Source of the DNA: Chitinophagaceae bacterium UBA7600
Lineage (GTDB): Bacteria > Bacteroidota > Bacteroidia > Chitinophagales > Chitinophagaceae
Direction of reading: 5' to 3'
Assembly: GCA_002478885.1 (NCBI GenBank)
Contig: DLKC01000068.1
Location: forward strand, 1-64,000
DNA: 64,000 nucleotides
The notes under the pieces are model-generated. The model was not told the origin of the DNA, did no database searches, and saw nothing but the letters and a program-made list of their open reading frames with translations. How positions within the stretch are numbered: position 1 is the stretch's first letter; every line of letters starts with the position of its first letter. Position numbers and translations under genes: made by a program. Positions 61,543 through 64,000 of this stretch are shown one piece after another.

Positions 61543-61923
61543 ATGAAAAACTTAGTGTTATTGTTGGGATTGGTTTTTACAACAACGGTGTTCGCGAAAC
61601 CGGGAGACTCAGATAATATTGTAACGGCATTAAAACAAGGTAACGCAAATCAGTTCGCAAGCTATTTTGATAGCTTTCTCGATATAAAATTTCCAGAGAA
61701 AGATGAATTGAAAAATATTGGTAAAACCCAGGCTACCATTACGGTAAAGAGCTTTTTTGAAGAAGCCAAGATCTCAGGTTTCGAGCTTAGTTCGCAAAGA
61801 GAAAATGAGGGCACCATGTACCTGACCGGCAAGCTTTTGGGAGGGTCAAAAACTTACAGCTTAACTTTGCTGATGAAGAGTCGGGGAGACAAACTATCCA
61901 TTATCAAAATAAGAATAAACTAA
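61543..61923 (+). CDS. DUF4783 secreted protein
   Basis: Protein of 126 residues with signal peptide MKNLVLLLGLVFTTTVFA. The mature part (DNIVTALKQGNANQFASYFD, IGKTQATITVKSFFEEAKI, TYSLTLLMKSRGDKLSIIKI) matches DUF4783, an NTF2-like family of about this length in Bacteroidetes, probably periplasmic. An in-frame extension to 61450 precedes the signal peptide and is rejected. A likely -7 box TACTTTTA is at 61506-61513, giving a leader of about 25-30 bases. A hairpin terminator follows. Function unknown. Confidence 0.82.
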   Translation: MKNLVLLLGLVFTTTVFAKPGDSDNIVTALKQGNANQFASYFDSFLDIKFPEKDELKNIGKTQATITVKSFFEEAKISGFELSSQRENEGTMYLTGKLLGGSKTYSLTLLMKSRGDKLSIIKIRIN

Positions 61924-61930
61924 AAAATGA

Positions 61931-61953
61931 AGCCACCGGAAGGTGGTTTTTTA
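61931..61953 (+). terminator. Hairpin terminator after the DUF4783 gene
   Basis: CCACC, GGAA tetraloop, GGTGG, then six T's, 9 bases after the stop codon. Confidence 0.8.
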
Positions 61954-62014
61954 TTGGGGTCATACTTTCGGTATACCATCCTTTTTGCGCGTTTGTACGC
62001 CGGTTAAATCGGAG

Positions 62015-62045
62015 TTGTACAGGAAAAAGTCATCATTTATCTTTG
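62015..62045 (+). promoter_or_regulatory. Promoter for glycyl-tRNA synthetase
   Basis: TTG at 62015-62017 and TATCTTTG at 62038-62045, an exact TAnnTTTG box, separated by 20 bases. The -7 box ends only 7 bases before the ATG at 62053, so the transcript would have almost no leader. Confidence 0.65.
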
Positions 62046-62052
62046 CCGCCCT

Positions 62053-63525
62053 ATGAGTATTCAACAGGAGAACAGGTTTCAGGCGATCATCGCCCATGCA
62101 AAAGAGTATGGTTTTGTATTTCCAAGCAGTGAGATATATGATGGCTTAAGTGCTGTATACGATTACGGTCCTTATGGCAGCGAACTTAAAAAGAATATAC
62201 GTGATCATTGGTGGAAAAGCATGACACAGTTGAACGACAATATCGTCGGTATCGACGCTGCCATTTTCATGCACCCTACAACCTGGAAAGCAAGCGGACA
62301 TGTTGATAATTTCAGTGACCCGATGATTGATAACAGGGATAGTAAGAAACGCTACCGAGTGGATCACCTATTAGAAGCGCATGCAGATAAACTGGCGCAC
62401 GAAGGCAGGAAAGAAGAAGAATTTGCTTTACTTAAATCAATGGATGACCTACTCGCAAAAGACGACTTCACCGGATTAAAGCAATTAATAGAAGACAACA
62501 AGATTACCTGTGCGATAAGCGGTACCAGCAATTGGACAGATATCCGCCAGTTTAACCTAATGTTCAAAACCGAATTTGGCGCGATAGCTTCTGACAACCC
62601 GAATGATAATGTTGTGTATTTACGTCCTGAAACAGCGCAGGGCATCTTTGTAAACTTTCTTAATGTTCAAAAGACAGCCAGGATGAAAGTGCCATTTGGC
62701 ATTGCGCAAACAGGCAAAGCCTTCAGAAATGAAATTGTTGCACGCCAGTTCATTTTTCGTATGCGCGAATTTGAACAAATGGAAATGCAGTTTTTTGTGC
62801 GACCGGGCACGGAACGAGAATGGTATAAGCATTGGAAGCAGCAAAGGCTCAACTGGCATTTAGATTTGGGGACGCCGACCGAAAAGTATCGTTTTCATGA
62901 CCATGTAAAGCTTGCCCACTATGCCAAAGAGGCTTGTGATATTGAATATGAATTCCCGATCGGGTTCAAAGAAGTGGAAGGCATTCATAGTCGCAGCGAT
63001 TTTGATTTAAGCCAGCACCAGCTTTACAGCAAAAAGAAACAACAATATTTCGATAACGATATAGACGAAAAAACGGGGAAACCTTATGGTAACTATATTC
63101 CTTACGTTATAGAAACCTCTATAGGCCTGGACCGAATGTTTTTATTGGTACTTAGCCAGGCATATGACGAGGAAACAATTACTAAAGATGATGGGGCCAC
63201 CGACACGAGAGTGGTTATGCGCATTCCTGTGAAACTTGCGCCGAACAAACTAGCTATTCTACCCTTGGTTAAAAAAGATGGTTTGCCCGAACTTGCCAGG
63301 AAATTGATGGATGAATGCAAACCCCATTTCCGTTGCTTTTATGAGGAAAAGGATGCCATTGGCAAAAGATACCGAAGACAGGATGCAATTGGTACCCCTT
63401 TCTGCGTAACTGTTGATCACCAAACTAAAGAAGACGGCACCGTTACTTTGCGGGAACGGGATAGCATGACGCAAAAAAGAGTGCCGTTGAGTGAGATTAA
63501 AAATCAAATATTAAATTTGCTTTAG
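62053..63525 (+). CDS. glyQS: Glycyl-tRNA synthetase, single-chain (class II)
   Basis: Enzyme of 490 residues, the alpha2 (eukaryote/archaeal-like) GlyRS used by Bacteroidetes. It begins with FQAIIAHAKEYGFVFPSSEIYDG and motif 1 region AVYDYGPYGSELK. Motif 2 is in GKAFRNEIVARQFIFRMREFEQMEMQFFV (near 225-253, shown in part as FRNEI and REFEQ); motif 3 is YVIETSIGLDRMFLL near 350-364. The anticodon-binding domain follows, with KRYRRQDAIGTPFCVTVD. Full length. It has its own promoter with a near-zero leader. Confidence 0.96.
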   Translation: MSIQQENRFQAIIAHAKEYGFVFPSSEIYDGLSAVYDYGPYGSELKKNIRDHWWKSMTQLNDNIVGIDAAIFMHPTTWKASGHVDNFSDPMIDNRDSKKRYRVDHLLEAHADKLAHEGRKEEEFALLKSMDDLLAKDDFTGLKQLIEDNKITCAISGTSNWTDIRQFNLMFKTEFGAIASDNPNDNVVYLRPETAQGIFVNFLNVQKTARMKVPFGIAQTGKAFRNEIVARQFIFRMREFEQMEMQFFVRPGTEREWYKHWKQQRLNWHLDLGTPTEKYRFHDHVKLAHYAKEACDIEYEFPIGFKEVEGIHSRSDFDLSQHQLYSKKKQQYFDNDIDEKTGKPYGNYIPYVIETSIGLDRMFLLVLSQAYDEETITKDDGATDTRVVMRIPVKLAPNKLAILPLVKKDGLPELARKLMDECKPHFRCFYEEKDAIGKRYRRQDAIGTPFCVTVDHQTKEDGTVTLRERDSMTQKRVPLSEIKNQILNLL

Positions 63526-63647
63526 AAACTACCAACCTGGAAACCGAAAAACCTGACCTGGCACACTAGCACCTGACCAAATAAAGTAGTCTTTTTGAAA
63601 TCCTGTACTTATGATGAACATTGAGCTCACGATTAATTTGGAAACTT

Positions 63648-63926
63648 ATGCCATTACTTGAAGACATTTTTACTCCGTCCTCCTCATACTCGATTGTTTC
63701 GGTCGGATTGGCTTTTATAGTTGGTATTATTGCCGGGTTACTACTTAAAACCGGCGTAATTGCTAAAAGTAAAAAAAGGATACTACACCTAGAAGATGAA
63801 ATGCTATCAAATCATTCAAAAATTCTCTCCCTGGAAAAACAAATTGCCGATATAAAGAAAGAAAAGGAAGAAATTATTCAAAAAAATGAAGGCGGCAATG
63901 CCACACTTGGCCTTAGAGCCTCGTAA
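63648..63926 (+). CDS. Single-pass membrane protein with coiled coil
   Basis: Protein of 92 residues. One transmembrane segment (about 14-32: SIVSVGLAFIVGIIAGLLL) is followed by a basic stop and a strongly charged coiled coil with heptad pattern (LHLEDEML, ILSLEKQIADIKKEKEEII) at about 42-80. The ATG at 63648 is preferred over an upstream frame to 63621 because MPLLEDIF begins the recognisable layout. No family recognised. It is convergent, 2 bases apart, with the gene entering from the right edge. Confidence 0.65.
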   Translation: MPLLEDIFTPSSSYSIVSVGLAFIVGIIAGLLLKTGVIAKSKKRILHLEDEMLSNHSKILSLEKQIADIKKEKEEIIQKNEGGNATLGLRAS

Positions 63927-63928
63927 CC

Positions 63929-64000
63929 CTATCCATACAATTCAAGATGAATGGCCTTTCGGTCGTACCCTAACGCCATAATTCTTTGTTTTGCCTCGTC
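63929..64000 (-). CDS. C-terminal end of a gene running off the right edge
   Basis: An open frame on the minus strand from the window edge to TAG at 63931-63929 encodes 23 residues: DEAKQRIMALGYDRKAIHLE then LYG. The pattern is protein-like and the stop lies 2 bases from the convergent gene's end. The family cannot be told from this tail. Confidence 0.55.
   Translation of the reverse strand, partial: DEAKQRIMALGYDRKAIHLELYG

Overview
This window looks like a chromosomal segment of a Bacteroidetes bacterium, most likely Chitinophagaceae or a close relative. Evidence: three very large secreted proteins end in type IX secretion system (T9SS) sorting domains; SprB-type and MopE-type repeats are present; -7 promoter boxes follow the Bacteroidetes form TAnnTTTG, several with a TTG about 18-22 bases upstream; Shine-Dalgarno sequences are mostly absent; and the housekeeping gene families are typical of the phylum. 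I see no tRNA, rRNA, CRISPR array, insertion sequence or prophage.

Layout. 0.2-7.4 kb, minus strand: gluconokinase, EngB GTPase, a haem-binding protein, a DUF4442 protein, a membrane-anchored papain-like protease, alanine dehydrogenase and TsaE. 7.5-11.8 kb, plus: M48 protease, DUF3052-like protein, outer-membrane protein, lysyl-tRNA synthetase. 12-18.5 kb, minus: an unknown lipoprotein, then RNase G, a 31-residue basic ribosomal-type protein, a TPR protein and an HU-family protein (a likely transcription/translation cluster), then a Tat-exported aminotransferase and a phosphodiesterase. 18.6-23.9 kb: ROK kinase, homogentisate dioxygenase, a lactonase-like hydrolase, a lipoprotein and a DUF1080 protein. 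24-31.1 kb: two tandem paralogous secreted sulfatases with three and five MopE repeats. 31.5-36.6 kb: PcrA/UvrD helicase and a Ca2+-type P-ATPase interrupted by an in-frame TAG. 36.9-42.6 kb, plus: a PSD1/DUF1549-DUF1553 cytochrome-like lipoprotein with its DUF1501 partner, a COG1964 (MJ0619/Tes-like) radical SAM enzyme and a small membrane protein. 42.8-49 kb: SDR, epimerase, NagB-like enzyme, a small hypothetical, and an HExxH protease-like protein with a beta-rich C-terminus. 49.7-56.9 kb: a 2405-residue modular secreted protein. 57.6-64 kb: beta-CASP nuclease, DoxX, iPGM, DUF4783, glycyl-tRNA synthetase, a coiled-coil membrane protein and the tail of one more gene.

The most unusual feature is an interspersed two-part repeat. 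Box B (GTTGCGTCGCACACTTGTA, centred on the odd palindrome TGCGTCGCA) occurs at least 15 times, in both orientations and outside coding sequence apart from one gene end. In every copy a GC-rich box A (about GNRCCNGGC) lies 20-23 bases before it, often with a T-rich run just upstream. Ten of the 15 copies lie 3' of a gene on the same strand, and eight of those have box A within about 55 bases of the stop codon or overlapping it. I know of no named element with this layout. A second, rarer 26-bp repeat is present in three intergenic regions.

Most genes are single transcription units separated by clear hairpin terminators, several of them bidirectional between convergent genes. The secreted proteins (sulfatases, DUF1080 protein, giant modular protein, ROK and NagB-like sugar enzymes) suggest a life of polysaccharide breakdown, but no SusC/SusD pair is present, so this is not a classical polysaccharide utilisation locus.
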